Positions 54,236 through 63,139 of a DNA stretch of 64,000 bases are shown piece by piece. The notes beneath the pieces were generated by a model. That model ran no database searches. It was not told where the DNA came from and worked only from the letters and a program-made list of their open reading frames with translations. Each line of letters begins with the position of its first letter. Position 1 is the stretch's first letter. The DNA is taken from contig NZ_QMHQ01000002.1 of the NCBI RefSeq assembly GCF_003313325.1, forward strand, positions 558,001 through 622,000, given 5' to 3'. Both the position numbers and the translations under genes were made by a program. Source of the DNA: Pedobacter namyangjuensis (GTDB lineage Bacteria; Bacteroidota; Bacteroidia; Sphingobacteriales; Sphingobacteriaceae).

Positions 54236-54847
54236 TTATTTCCTAAATATCGCCACCAGATTTTTGTTGTTTTTAGTCATACTTTTGATGTTGCTTTTGG
54301 ACATTTTCAAAGTGCTAGGCGTGAAATCTGCATCAAGTTTTCCAAACACAGTTTCATCATTTATTTCAGCCTGACTGAGGGCATTGTTTTTGTGGGTTGC
54401 AAACACCACGCTGTCGCCTTCTACGGCCGTTACCTTCCATAATACAAACTGATTTTCATCAAAGCCTTTTACCTGGTATACGTCGCCAATTTCAGGGTTT
54501 CGGATATAGCCTCCCTTTTTATCTAAGAAATTAATTGTAATTACCGAAAAGACTAGTAAGCCGATTATAATTAAGCCGGCAAAGTATCTTAATGGTGTTT
54601 TAGCATTACCTTTTTGACTTTGTAGGTAATTGCGACTTTGCGAATCAAGTTCCCGTTCGGTTAGCGTCTGTTTACAGTGTGGGCATTGGGTCATGCCTTT
54701 TTTACCAATGGGAAACATTGGTATCCAGAAAATATGGAAGTAGTTTATTGTGTAGGCTACACTTAACTTACCAGTATTGCAATGGTTGCAAGTTTGTTGT
54801 GTACCAAATGCATTTAAAAGTTTTGATCGTGTTCCAAAAATAATCAT
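54236..54847 (-). CDS. Zinc-ribbon membrane protein
   Basis: A 203-residue protein. The N-terminus has two CxxC pairs (C20/C23 in TCNHCNTG; C55/C58 in QCPHCKQ) that form a zinc ribbon, preceded by a short MIIFGTRSKLLNAF segment. A transmembrane helix follows (about 88-107: YFAGLIIIGLLVFSVITINF) and then a soluble, probably extracytoplasmic, domain (EIGDVYQVKGFDENQFVLWK). This zinc-ribbon-plus-helix plan occurs in several uncharacterised Bacteroidetes proteins. It is part of the accessory run, between the MSYDL gene and an ankyrin gene. Confidence 0.78.
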   Translation of the reverse strand: MIIFGTRSKLLNAFGTQQTCNHCNTGKLSVAYTINYFHIFWIPMFPIGKKGMTQCPHCKQTLTERELDSQSRNYLQSQKGNAKTPLRYFAGLIIIGLLVFSVITINFLDKKGGYIRNPEIGDVYQVKGFDENQFVLWKVTAVEGDSVVFATHKNNALSQAEINDETVFGKLDADFTPSTLKMSKSNIKSMTKNNKNLVAIFRK

Positions 54848-54885
54848 GACGTTTTTCTTAAGGTATTTGATTGATGTATTGCTGT

Positions 54886-55950
54886 TTATCTTTTATAAGC
54901 AGGTTTTTCTAACTTAACTGGATTTGGATTTTTTAGCACCCACTTGGTAGCCAACTCGCATAAAAAATGAAGTTCATCGTCGTCACCATCTCCATTTTTT
55001 CGAATATCTTTTATAATCAGATCAGCTTTTTCCAAATCAGCGGTAGCAAGAGAATTTTCTGTTTTAAGATGTAGGCCAAAGGCATCCAACATCTTTTTAA
55101 AATCTGCGTTCCAGTTTCCACCACCATTCCGATGTATTTCATCTCTCACTTTTCCGGCAATACGCACCACTTCGCCCTGCACCGTTTTAGCACTACCGCT
55201 AGACGGTATTAAAAGTTCCCACAACGCTTCATACTGTTCTTGCCAGGTAGTTCCATTTACTTTAATTGGTGATATGCCGTCATGCATCAAACGCCTTTTT
55301 ACAGGTGGAACATCAAAAATTTTATAGAGTTGATCGAGTGCTTGTTCGGTTTCTTGCAGGTAATCTTTATTAAAATTTTCCCGATGAAATTCAAAATCCT
55401 CTCCCTTTTTAACTAACGCATCTTTCATTTTTTGCGTAATGTTATTGTCTGCACTAAGAAGTATGCTTGAAATTTTCGCCAGTGCCTGAAGGTCCATGTT
55501 TCTGGCATTACTGAGCGCACTTTCGAGTGGCGTCTGCTCATAATCATCTACTGCTTTAACATTTGCACCGTATTCAATCAGCTTTTTAACCGCATCTACA
55601 TTAAAACCGTGTCCTGTTGCAAAGTGTAAGGGTGTCGCACCATACGTATCAACGGCATTTACATTCGCTCCAAGCTCTAAAAAAACACTCACATCGCCAC
55701 CCCTAATGCTGGCTTGTTCATGAAGTGCCGTACGTTGATAATTATCTACAGCTTCTAAATCAGCGCCTTGCGCTACCAACCAACGCACAAAATCATTCGG
55801 AATGCGATAAAAACTGAGTGCCGTCGTTTTCCCATAACCTCCCCGGGCATCTATTTCGCAAGTATCAAATACTTTTTTAAAACTTTCGAAGTCTTTTGCG
55901 TCCAGTATTTCACGGAAATCTTTAGGAAGTGTTTTCTTTTTCTTCGCCAT
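54886..55950 (-). CDS. Ankyrin-repeat protein with conserved uncharacterised C-terminal domain
   Basis: A 354-residue protein. About four to five ankyrin repeats lie in residues 40-165 (VRWLVAQGADLEAVDNYQRT, GANVNAVDTYGATPLHFATG, EYGANVKAVDDYEQTPLESA). The C-terminal part (about 200-340: KRRLMHDGISPIKVNGTTWQ, SGSAKTVQGEVVRIAGKVRD, LHFLCELATKWVLKNPNP) looks like a separate compact domain that I do not recognise as any enzyme. There is no signal peptide, so it is cytoplasmic. Binding of a protein partner by the repeats is the likely job. Confidence 0.78.
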   Translation of the reverse strand: MAKKKKTLPKDFREILDAKDFESFKKVFDTCEIDARGGYGKTTALSFYRIPNDFVRWLVAQGADLEAVDNYQRTALHEQASIRGGDVSVFLELGANVNAVDTYGATPLHFATGHGFNVDAVKKLIEYGANVKAVDDYEQTPLESALSNARNMDLQALAKISSILLSADNNITQKMKDALVKKGEDFEFHRENFNKDYLQETEQALDQLYKIFDVPPVKRRLMHDGISPIKVNGTTWQEQYEALWELLIPSSGSAKTVQGEVVRIAGKVRDEIHRNGGGNWNADFKKMLDAFGLHLKTENSLATADLEKADLIIKDIRKNGDGDDDELHFLCELATKWVLKNPNPVKLEKPAYKR

Positions 55951-55970
55951 GGCATATAAATAAGTTTATT

Positions 55971-56942
55971 TTACGAATTGGCTCCGGCCATAATTAACTG
56001 CTCTACAATTTCATTGTAGCCTTTTTCTGAAGCATAATGCAAAGCAGAATGTTCATCGTTATCTTTCTCATTTACATCAGCGCCATTGTCAATCAGCAAA
56101 GCTGAAATTTCATTAAAACCGCAAATAGAAGCTACAATTAACGGTGTTTCGCCTTCATTATTTTTAGTGTTGATATCCATTCCCTTCTCCACCAATAGTT
56201 TGGCGATTTCTTTGTTTCCCCGGCCGGTGCTGTAGTGCAAAACCGAATTGCCATCCAATCGTTTTAGCAACATGTCAGCATCAGCATTAATTAGTTGTTG
56301 GGCAATTCGTAGATTATTTTGCATACACGCCAACACCAAAGCACTGTCACCCTGATCGTTGATCGCATTGATATCGATTGTGTTAATTTTCAATAATGCA
56401 CCAACCACTTCCGCTTCATTGTTCCAAACCGCCTGATGCAAAGGCGTGTTACCTGAACTATTTTTATCATCACCTTGACCAGCCAGCAACGCTACCGTAT
56501 CTCGCAAACCTCTGCTCGTAGCATAATCCAATGCGCTATGGCCCTCGTTATCCTTAATGCTTTTATCCGCTCCTTTAGATAATAAAAACTTCGTAAATTC
56601 TGTTCTTCCTTCTGCCAGCGAATAAATCAAGGCGGTTTTTCCTTCTTTATCAGTTACATTAATATCCGCTCCATTATCCAATAACAAGGCTACAATTTCT
56701 TTATTTCCGCTTTGCGAAACAATATGCAAAGGTGTGGCACTTTGGTTGTTGGCCAGATTTACATCAGCACCGCCTTCTATTAAAATTTTAACGATGTCTC
56801 TTGCCCCTTTCTGGCAAGAATAAAACAAAGGCGTATTGCCCATTGCATCACGTTTATCGAAATTTATCCCACCCTTTTTTAATAAAGTTTGTACAATTGC
56901 TTTTTGGTTATTTTTACAGGCATTTAAAAATATCGTATCCAT
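55971..56942 (-). CDS. Ankyrin-repeat protein
   Basis: A 323-residue protein made almost entirely of ankyrin repeats of about 33 residues (GNTPLFYSCQKGARDIVKIL, SATPLHIVSQSGNKEIVALL, GKTALIYSLAEGRTEFTKFL, GHSALDYATSRGL, GNSVLHYSTGRGNKEIAKLL, GETPLIVASICGFNEISALL, EHSALHYASEKGYNEIVEQL), roughly nine to ten in total. It should be a rod-like binding protein. No signal peptide or catalytic domain. It is 31 bp from the 56974 gene and 20 bp from the 54886 gene. Confidence 0.9.
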   Translation of the reverse strand: MDTIFLNACKNNQKAIVQTLLKKGGINFDKRDAMGNTPLFYSCQKGARDIVKILIEGGADVNLANNQSATPLHIVSQSGNKEIVALLLDNGADINVTDKEGKTALIYSLAEGRTEFTKFLLSKGADKSIKDNEGHSALDYATSRGLRDTVALLAGQGDDKNSSGNTPLHQAVWNNEAEVVGALLKINTIDINAINDQGDSALVLACMQNNLRIAQQLINADADMLLKRLDGNSVLHYSTGRGNKEIAKLLVEKGMDINTKNNEGETPLIVASICGFNEISALLIDNGADVNEKDNDEHSALHYASEKGYNEIVEQLIMAGANS

Positions 56943-56973
56943 TTTATGTTGATGTTAATTTTGATTTTTTGAA

Positions 56974-58557
56974 TTACATTTTTCCGACTAACCAGGCCAC
57001 AAGCGCTTCATTATCTTTGGCTACGGCATAATCTAAGGCAGATTGTTCGGTATTATCTTTAGCATCAATCAGCAGATTTCCAAATTCTGCCATCAGTTCG
57101 CAATAGGTTTGCGCATCCGATTTTCTATCATTATTCACCGCATAAATCAAGGCTGTTTTGCCATTTTTATCGATGAGTTCTGTAGATGCGCCCTGCTCCA
57201 AAAGTGTAAGTAAGCTTTTTTCGCCACGTTCCAATCCGGTTGCGCATAAATACATTAAAGCAGAAATACCATCGCGATTGGTTTTATTAACATCAGCGCC
57301 AGCATAAGTTGCCTCATCAAGCAATACTTTCGAAATCGTATAGCTGTTGTGCATCATCAAACGGTCGGCGTATTTGGCAGATAGGGTTAAAAGCGTGTTC
57401 TCCTCATCATCTAAAAACGAATTGATATCGAAGCCTGCATCGAGATAGGCTTTTAATATTTTTTGGAATACTTTGTTATGGAAAAGGTCGATGTGAACAG
57501 CAATGGTAGAATTTATATCGTACAAATGCCTAAAAGGATGCCAGCCCTTGCTATCTACAGTTGTGGCGTCTGCTCCATTTTTCAATAACAAATCCGTGAT
57601 CTCTACAGAATGTTTTTGCATTGCAATGGCTAAAGGCGTCATTCCGTTAAACCGATCGCCCTCTTTATCGTAAATATCGTTTACATCTTCGCCAAGTTTA
57701 ATTAACGCATCAATAGCCTCTAAATCTTTTTCAGCACAAGCTTGATGTAAATCCATTCCGCCAGCGTTAAAATATAGCGATACCTTTTCTTGGTCGTTAA
57801 AATCTAGACCTTTTAAAATGGCTGCTATGGTTTTAGCTTTCTGACCAATAGCCACATCAACCGCCGTTCTTTTCTCGTTGTTGCGCTGTAAAGGGTCTAT
57901 CCCAAATTCTTTACCTACAATAGCAAATGTGATAAATTGGTTGAACCTCGCTTTGTCTACATGGTGCCTCCATTCTAATTGTCTTCGCTCTTGAAGATAA
58001 CGCTGATTGTTTTCATCATAGTTTCCGTCTCTCTGATGGATCATTAAACGTTCCAAGGATTTTTCATAATCAGAAATTGCAGAAGAAGAATTTGATGCTA
58101 AAATATGCAGTATCGTATTTCCATTACGGTCGGTAAAATCTATTTTGGCACCAGTTTCGGCATATGCTTCCAGCATTTCTGTATAACCTACTCTTGCGGC
58201 CAACATTAAAGCGGTTTCACCCTGGCTATTTTTTCTGAGCGGACTAACCTTAGCTTCCAATAATTTTTTGGTGCATTCGTAAACCCTCTTTTCAGCAATA
58301 AAGTAATCATAACTACGCAGTGGCGTAGCTAAAAAGTGCAACAGCGTATCGCCGTTACTATCTTCTACACCTGCGGTTCGCCAACCTTTCGCAATCAGGT
58401 AATCAATCATTTCTACATTGGCGAAACCACAAACCTGCCTCCAAACTTCCACTTGCTGTTCTTCGGTAATATCGGCAATTTCGGTTTTGTATAATTCGTT
58501 TATCTTGGCAAGGTCTCTTCCCTGGATATAAGCTTGTTCAATTTGATACAAATTCAT
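56974..58557 (-). CDS. Large ankyrin-repeat protein
   Basis: A 527-residue protein. Repeats occur in two blocks, about 30-165 (GDTLLHFLATPLRSYDYF, GETALMLAARVGYTEMLEA, GNTILHILASNSS) and about 265-525 (GMTPLAIAMQKHSVEITDLL, TLLTLSAKYADRLM, GISALMYLCATGLE, GKTALIYAVNNDRKSDAQTY). Between them are helical stretches with many charged residues. Insertions inside repeats make it irregular, unlike the clean rod of the 55971 gene. It starts 8 bp after the TPR-like gene on the same strand. Confidence 0.87.
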   Translation of the reverse strand: MNLYQIEQAYIQGRDLAKINELYKTEIADITEEQQVEVWRQVCGFANVEMIDYLIAKGWRTAGVEDSNGDTLLHFLATPLRSYDYFIAEKRVYECTKKLLEAKVSPLRKNSQGETALMLAARVGYTEMLEAYAETGAKIDFTDRNGNTILHILASNSSSAISDYEKSLERLMIHQRDGNYDENNQRYLQERRQLEWRHHVDKARFNQFITFAIVGKEFGIDPLQRNNEKRTAVDVAIGQKAKTIAAILKGLDFNDQEKVSLYFNAGGMDLHQACAEKDLEAIDALIKLGEDVNDIYDKEGDRFNGMTPLAIAMQKHSVEITDLLLKNGADATTVDSKGWHPFRHLYDINSTIAVHIDLFHNKVFQKILKAYLDAGFDINSFLDDEENTLLTLSAKYADRLMMHNSYTISKVLLDEATYAGADVNKTNRDGISALMYLCATGLERGEKSLLTLLEQGASTELIDKNGKTALIYAVNNDRKSDAQTYCELMAEFGNLLIDAKDNTEQSALDYAVAKDNEALVAWLVGKM

Positions 58558-58565
58558 TTGTTTTC

Positions 58566-59081
58566 TTAGGTGTTTGTTTTAGATTTTGCGATAGCCAACG
58601 CTTCCTGTACGTTTTTACATTTTTCCATATCAGGCAAAGCCGATAAACGAATGATTTCCTGCCAGTTTTCGAGTTCCAAATTTAAATCGACCAGCAACCT
58701 GCGGATGCGTAATTTGATAATACTATTGATTAAGGCAACTGCGGTTTCGTTCAACGCAAGGCGATACAAGCGGTTGTCATATTCATCCGTTAATAAATTA
58801 TCTGGTAAATGATTTGTAGCATTTTGCAAAGCTGATGGCGTAGCGATTTTCATCTGCGCCTCTCCCAACATCGCGATAGCTTTTGAATATTCTTTGGCTG
58901 AGTAATGGCATAGCGCCATATTGTATAATAAGGCTACCGATTTATCTTTTGCCTTTTTGTATAAATAAAGAAAAGCCGAGTAAGCCAAAAGCCATTGATT
59001 GGTTTGGATGTACATCATACCATCAGCCTCTAACTTTGCTGTATTTAACTCTTTTTCTGAATTATTTTTATCGATAAGCAT
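58566..59081 (-). CDS. TPR-like helical protein
   Basis: A 171-residue, almost wholly helical protein. The pattern WLLAYSAFLYLYKKAKDKSV, then LLYNMALCHYSAKEYSKAIA, with A-x-x-x-A spacing, fits two or three TPR-like helix pairs. No signal peptide. The rest (YRLALNETAVALINSIIKL) is also helical. Probably a small protein-interaction adaptor for its neighbours. It is closely packed, 8 bp before the ankyrin gene and 10 bp after the MGWDISYHPI gene. Confidence 0.72.
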   Translation of the reverse strand: MLIDKNNSEKELNTAKLEADGMMYIQTNQWLLAYSAFLYLYKKAKDKSVALLYNMALCHYSAKEYSKAIAMLGEAQMKIATPSALQNATNHLPDNLLTDEYDNRLYRLALNETAVALINSIIKLRIRRLLVDLNLELENWQEIIRLSALPDMEKCKNVQEALAIAKSKTNT

Positions 59082-59091
59082 ATCTGCAGAT

Positions 59092-59883
59092 TTATTTACC
59101 GAATAATTTTTTCCAAAATCCTTTTTCCTCTTTTGGTTCTGCAGGTTGGATATGGTTTACCACGTGTTCTGCGTTGTTTATTATGGTTCCTTCTGCCAAA
59201 CCTTCCCGTTTTTCAATTTCTGCAAACTGAGCCATTGCCGTTTCTTGATAAAGGCGTGCTCCCTCAGGATCGCAATTAAACAAATTAGAATAGCAAGCAG
59301 AACTGTTTAAATCTAGCGGATTAGGCTCTAATACTTCTGTTGCTTCTAACAGCCCTAAACCTTTTCCATCAGCGTAAGCTAAAGCTTTTAAAAACACTGC
59401 AATGCGCCCATGCGAAAAAAGTTCGTCCAATGCTGTTTTAATAAGCGCATCATTTTTATAATCATTTAATAACTGTGTTACTTTCTCCTTAGGAATGTAA
59501 ACCCCCGAACTATAGTTTTCTACAATACGGTTATGAATTTTTTGGGCAAATCTATGTTCGGGAATAATCGCTTCCCACGGCTTGAAATATTTTTGAAACA
59601 CATCGCTATCTGCAAAAGACAATGCACCTCCGCGTACGTAAAAATATTTTTCGAAGAAACCTTGAATAACCGCAATGTAATAGCCGTGTGTATGTTCGAA
59701 ATTATCATCCGAACCAGTTTCTAAAGCCACATTTATGGTATCGATGTATTTTTGCTGATAAAAATCTTCAATGCCGTGCTGGCTTGCCAATGTATTAACT
59801 AGTGCCTTCTTTTCCAATACATCGAAGTACCAAGCCTTCATTTGTTCTTCATCAATTGGATGATAGCTAATGTCCCAACCCAT
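59092..59883 (-). CDS. MGWDISYHPI-type protein, first gene of the accessory operon
   Basis: A 263-residue cytoplasmic protein opening MGWDISYHPIDEEQMKAWYF. It has a soluble alpha/beta body (HGYYIAVIQGFFEKYFYVRG, FLKALAYADGKGLGLLEATE) and a short basic end (KEEKGFWKKLFGK). I recall similar MGWDISYHP openings on hypothetical proteins in Bacteroidetes accessory operons, but I know no function. It is the first gene of the run and has no close minus-strand -7 box that I can find. The KGFWKKLFGK tail occurs at the end of many otherwise unrelated proteins and may be a short amphipathic membrane-binding or localisation tag. Confidence 0.68.
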   Translation of the reverse strand: MGWDISYHPIDEEQMKAWYFDVLEKKALVNTLASQHGIEDFYQQKYIDTINVALETGSDDNFEHTHGYYIAVIQGFFEKYFYVRGGALSFADSDVFQKYFKPWEAIIPEHRFAQKIHNRIVENYSSGVYIPKEKVTQLLNDYKNDALIKTALDELFSHGRIAVFLKALAYADGKGLGLLEATEVLEPNPLDLNSSACYSNLFNCDPEGARLYQETAMAQFAEIEKREGLAEGTIINNAEHVVNHIQPAEPKEEKGFWKKLFGK

Positions 59884-60184
59884 AATATTTAATTTCTTTT
59901 GATTTGATAAAAAGCAACAATTACGTTTCGTTACGTAAAATACTATAGCTATCTGATTTAAATACCTGGAAATTTAAATTCGCTGGATATGGGCAAAGAT
60001 TCGCTTGAATTAGTTTACTATTCGAAAATGGGACGATTATCTTTTTAAATTGATGAGAGTATTTTGGATTGGAAGTTTATTAATCATTCTCTAATACTAT
60101 TTAAAACCAGCCCTTGGTTTTGATGCGCTTTTAGCGAAATATTTTAACAAAAACTTTATAAAACTTATTTGTAATTTTGCGCCG
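59884..60184. other. 301 bp divergent intergenic region before map
   Basis: Between the accessory run (minus) and map (plus). It holds the map -7 box at 60172-60179 and the short palindromic ACGTTTCGTTACGT near 59922-59935. I see no minus-strand TAnnTTTG match that would drive the accessory run. Confidence 0.45.
60172..60179 (+). promoter_or_regulatory. Bacteroidetes -7 box (TAATTTTG) almost touching the map start
   Basis: Exact TAnnTTTG match ending 5 bp before the ATG at 60185. Transcription would begin at or next to the start codon, so the map mRNA may be leaderless. Confidence 0.45.
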
Positions 60185-60982
60185 ATGATAATCTACAAAA
60201 CCGATGAGCAAGTAGAACTGATGCAAATCAGTGCACTTTTAGTAAGCCAAACTCTTTCAGAAATAGCCAAAATATTACGTCCGGGCTTAGCAACAATTGA
60301 AATTGACAAACTAGCCAATGAATATATTTTAGATAATGGAGCTGTTCCATCTTTCTATAAATACCAAGGCTTTCCGCATCATATCATTACATCGGTTAAT
60401 GATGTTGTGGTGCATGGTTTTCCTGGCAAAGAGATTCTAAAAGACGGAGATATTATTTCTGTGGATGTGGGTGTGATTAAAAATGAATATCATGGGGACC
60501 ATGCGTACACATTTGTAATTGGTGATGCGAGCAAAGAGGTTTTGGAACTGGTTAAAACCACTAAAGAGTCGTTATTTATTGGAATAAACGAAGCGGTAGT
60601 TGGAAAAAGACTAGGTGATATTGGCGCCGCTATACAACAACATTGCGAGAAAAAAGGTTACGGCGTAGTTAGAGATTTTGTAGGACATGGCTTAGGTAAA
60701 AACATGCACGAAGATCCTCAAGTGCCAAATTACGGCAAACGCGGCTCTGGACTTATGCTTAAAGAAAACCTTGTTATGGCCATTGAGCCTATGATTAATC
60801 TTGGTAAAAAAGATGTTTTTATAGCAAAAGACGGATGGACGGTGAGAACTTTAGATGGTAAACCTTCTGTGCATTTTGAACACGATGTGTGTGTTAAGAA
60901 AGGCAAAGCACTAATATTATCAGACTATACGCCAATTGAATTAGCTGAAAAAAACAACGCGAATTTAAATTGCGGAAGCTAA
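60185..60982 (+). CDS. map: Methionine aminopeptidase type I
   Basis: A 265-residue metallo-aminopeptidase that removes the initiator methionine. The dinuclear metal ligands are visible: SVDVGV (Asp), YHGDHAYTF (Asp), VGHGLGKNMHEDPQ (His), AIEPMINL (Glu) and HFEHDVCV (Glu). The start at 60185 (MIIYKTDEQVELM) matches the family N-terminus (I-x-x-K-T-x-x-x-x-x-M). No N-terminal zinc-finger extension. The gene stands alone with a -7 box very close to the start. Confidence 0.96.
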   Translation: MIIYKTDEQVELMQISALLVSQTLSEIAKILRPGLATIEIDKLANEYILDNGAVPSFYKYQGFPHHIITSVNDVVVHGFPGKEILKDGDIISVDVGVIKNEYHGDHAYTFVIGDASKEVLELVKTTKESLFIGINEAVVGKRLGDIGAAIQQHCEKKGYGVVRDFVGHGLGKNMHEDPQVPNYGKRGSGLMLKENLVMAIEPMINLGKKDVFIAKDGWTVRTLDGKPSVHFEHDVCVKKGKALILSDYTPIELAEKNNANLNCGS

Positions 60983-61011
60983 ATACCGTAAAACTATAAT
61001 TCAATAAAAAT

Positions 61012-62997
61012 TTAGGAAACGAGAATCGCCTTGAGCTTAGAGGCTACATTGGTTATGGTCAATTCTCCAGAAAGTTGTTCAAGTGGCTGTATAGAAAAAA
61101 GGTTTCCATGGTGCAGATTAGAAAACATTTGTAAACTGTAATCCAAATCTGATATGGTAGTTAGCAAGTGTTTTTTGTTTAAACCATCTCCTATGGGCAA
61201 CGCTGCCGTTAACGCATTTAACTGGAAACACAGAAGCTCAATTTGTTTTAAGGCCCTGTATTCTTTTCTCTTCCATTTAGGTTCGTTTTTAACTAACGAA
61301 ATATTTTCTGCCAGTGCCGACAACGAAAGATAAGATTGTTTTCTAGCTAACTTCACATCAATCACATCTTCATTAACGCCTTCTACAACTGCTAGTAGAT
61401 AGTTTTTATTTGTTGCCACAGCATTTTGCACCGATATTTTTAGGTTGGACAAGTGCCTTACTGGAAACAGAAATGTGGCGCCAAGACCTAGAGCGCAACC
61501 CAATATGGTAAAAATTAATCGCTCTGCTAGAATCTGTTCTGGAAAGCCATTATAAATTGAAAGGAATAATACCACCGCTAAAGTTATTCCGGTTGCGCTA
61601 ACCCAATAGCGCACTAAAAGAAAAGCGAAAAACACGAACAAAAACAAAATTGCGAGACTTATCTGTAGCGTATCTCCCAAATTAGCCTTAACTAAAAACC
61701 AACCTAAAATTAACCCAGCAAATGTACCTATAATGCGTTCTTTGTTTCGTTTCAATGTCATCCCATAACTTGGCCTGCTAATTACGATTATTGTCAAGGG
61801 CAACCAATAGCCGTAATTTCCATTTGGAAGATAACCTATCAAAATAACTACTACAGTGATCAAAAACGACATACGTAGCGCAAATCTGTAAAGCTGTGAG
61901 CCAAAATTCAGTTGAGATTTAAGTTTATCGACAGAAAGATTGCCTTCGGTTAAAAATGCTGCAAACTGCCCAACCTGCATTTTGGTGTCCAACTCGTGTT
62001 TATCGTCTAAAGCAAATGCAAGCAAACCTGTTTCTTTAAGGTTTAATAAAATACCAGTAATCAATTGATTGTTTTTTGGGGGTCGAGATGCTATCTTTTC
62101 GATTTCCAAAACCAAATTATCAAACTCAACTTTATTGCAATTAGTCCCATCTAACCTATCAGCGGTTATTTCTATTGCTCTTTTAATAAATTCTAATGCG
62201 CCCGTATTTTGCAACTGCTTACGCATTTCTTTATAATCGTAGTGTAGGGCGCTTACTTGCTCATACAGGTCTATCAGTATAATGCTTTGCTTTAAAAGTC
62301 GTTTTGGAGTTTCCTTTTCAAAACCAATATTAAATTTATCGCCCAATAAAAGTTGTCTAACTAACTCATGGCTGGCTGTAAGTTTTAAATGTAGCTTAAT
62401 GTTGTTAGCATTAAAACCTGTTAAAGAGGCACTTGCGTCATAGCCTAATGCTCTTAGACGCATCATTTTAGCTGTATCTTTTCTAGTTTTACTTAAAGCC
62501 CTTTCAAGAGAATGATAGGGAAAAAGCCAAGCTAGTGCCAAGCTCACAATAAAATACCACACCCCTCCTGCAACTATAAAAACGCCGTATTCTAGCGGAT
62601 TACCAGGTTGTAAGCCAATTGTGAAAGCAACAACCGCCAAACCCATACTACCTATGGCAGCCATACGCTGACCAAAAGACGCCATCATTACTAACAAAAA
62701 AGTTAGCAACCCAGCCACAAATGGTAAAGCGATTTTATTAAAATTTGAAAATGCAGTAATAGTCGCAACGAGAAAAAAAGTTGAGATGCTACTCCAAGCA
62801 CTAAATAATTTGTTTGAACGATTACCTGGCAAATCTGTAAGACAAATTAATAGTGCGCCAGTACCTATGCCGAAAGCTGCAGCAGAAAACCCGTAAAAAT
62901 ACAAAAGTGCAATTGGGGTAATAACAGTTAACGTATTACGCAACGCATCAACCAGGTCTTGGTTGTTTAATCGCAGAGCGATAATTTTTCCGTTCAA
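61012..62997 (-). CDS. FUSC/YccS-type integral membrane protein
   Basis: A 661-residue protein with two membrane bundles of about six helices (about 20-165 and 375-510), each followed by a helical cytoplasmic stretch. It has the FUSC pattern GYLPNGNYGYWLPLTIIVIS, RPSYGMTLKRNKERIIGTFA and RYWVSATGITLAVVLFLSIY. The family includes aromatic acid efflux (AaeB, FUSC) and YccS; the substrate here is unknown. It is a single gene, with a -7 box on the minus strand (63033-63040) 36 bp upstream. Confidence 0.87.
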   Translation of the reverse strand: MNGKIIALRLNNQDLVDALRNTLTVITPIALLYFYGFSAAAFGIGTGALLICLTDLPGNRSNKLFSAWSSISTFFLVATITAFSNFNKIALPFVAGLLTFLLVMMASFGQRMAAIGSMGLAVVAFTIGLQPGNPLEYGVFIVAGGVWYFIVSLALAWLFPYHSLERALSKTRKDTAKMMRLRALGYDASASLTGFNANNIKLHLKLTASHELVRQLLLGDKFNIGFEKETPKRLLKQSIILIDLYEQVSALHYDYKEMRKQLQNTGALEFIKRAIEITADRLDGTNCNKVEFDNLVLEIEKIASRPPKNNQLITGILLNLKETGLLAFALDDKHELDTKMQVGQFAAFLTEGNLSVDKLKSQLNFGSQLYRFALRMSFLITVVVILIGYLPNGNYGYWLPLTIIVISRPSYGMTLKRNKERIIGTFAGLILGWFLVKANLGDTLQISLAILFLFVFFAFLLVRYWVSATGITLAVVLFLSIYNGFPEQILAERLIFTILGCALGLGATFLFPVRHLSNLKISVQNAVATNKNYLLAVVEGVNEDVIDVKLARKQSYLSLSALAENISLVKNEPKWKRKEYRALKQIELLCFQLNALTAALPIGDGLNKKHLLTTISDLDYSLQMFSNLHHGNLFSIQPLEQLSGELTITNVASKLKAILVS

Positions 62998-63032
62998 GGT
63001 ATTTAAGTCTAAATCTTATCTATTTTTCTTTG

Positions 63033-63040
63033 CAAAGCTA
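63033..63040 (-). promoter_or_regulatory. Bacteroidetes -7 box (TAGCTTTG) for the FUSC-type gene
   Basis: The minus strand reads TAGCTTTG, an exact TAnnTTTG match, 36 bp before the ATG at 62997. Confidence 0.5.
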
Positions 63041-63139
63041 GGGCTTATCAGCTTGTTAAAAGCAAAATATTTACAACTATTAACAGTTTGTTAAAATTTT
63101 GGCAAACCATAGCTCAGTTTGGCAAACAAAACAGTAGGT

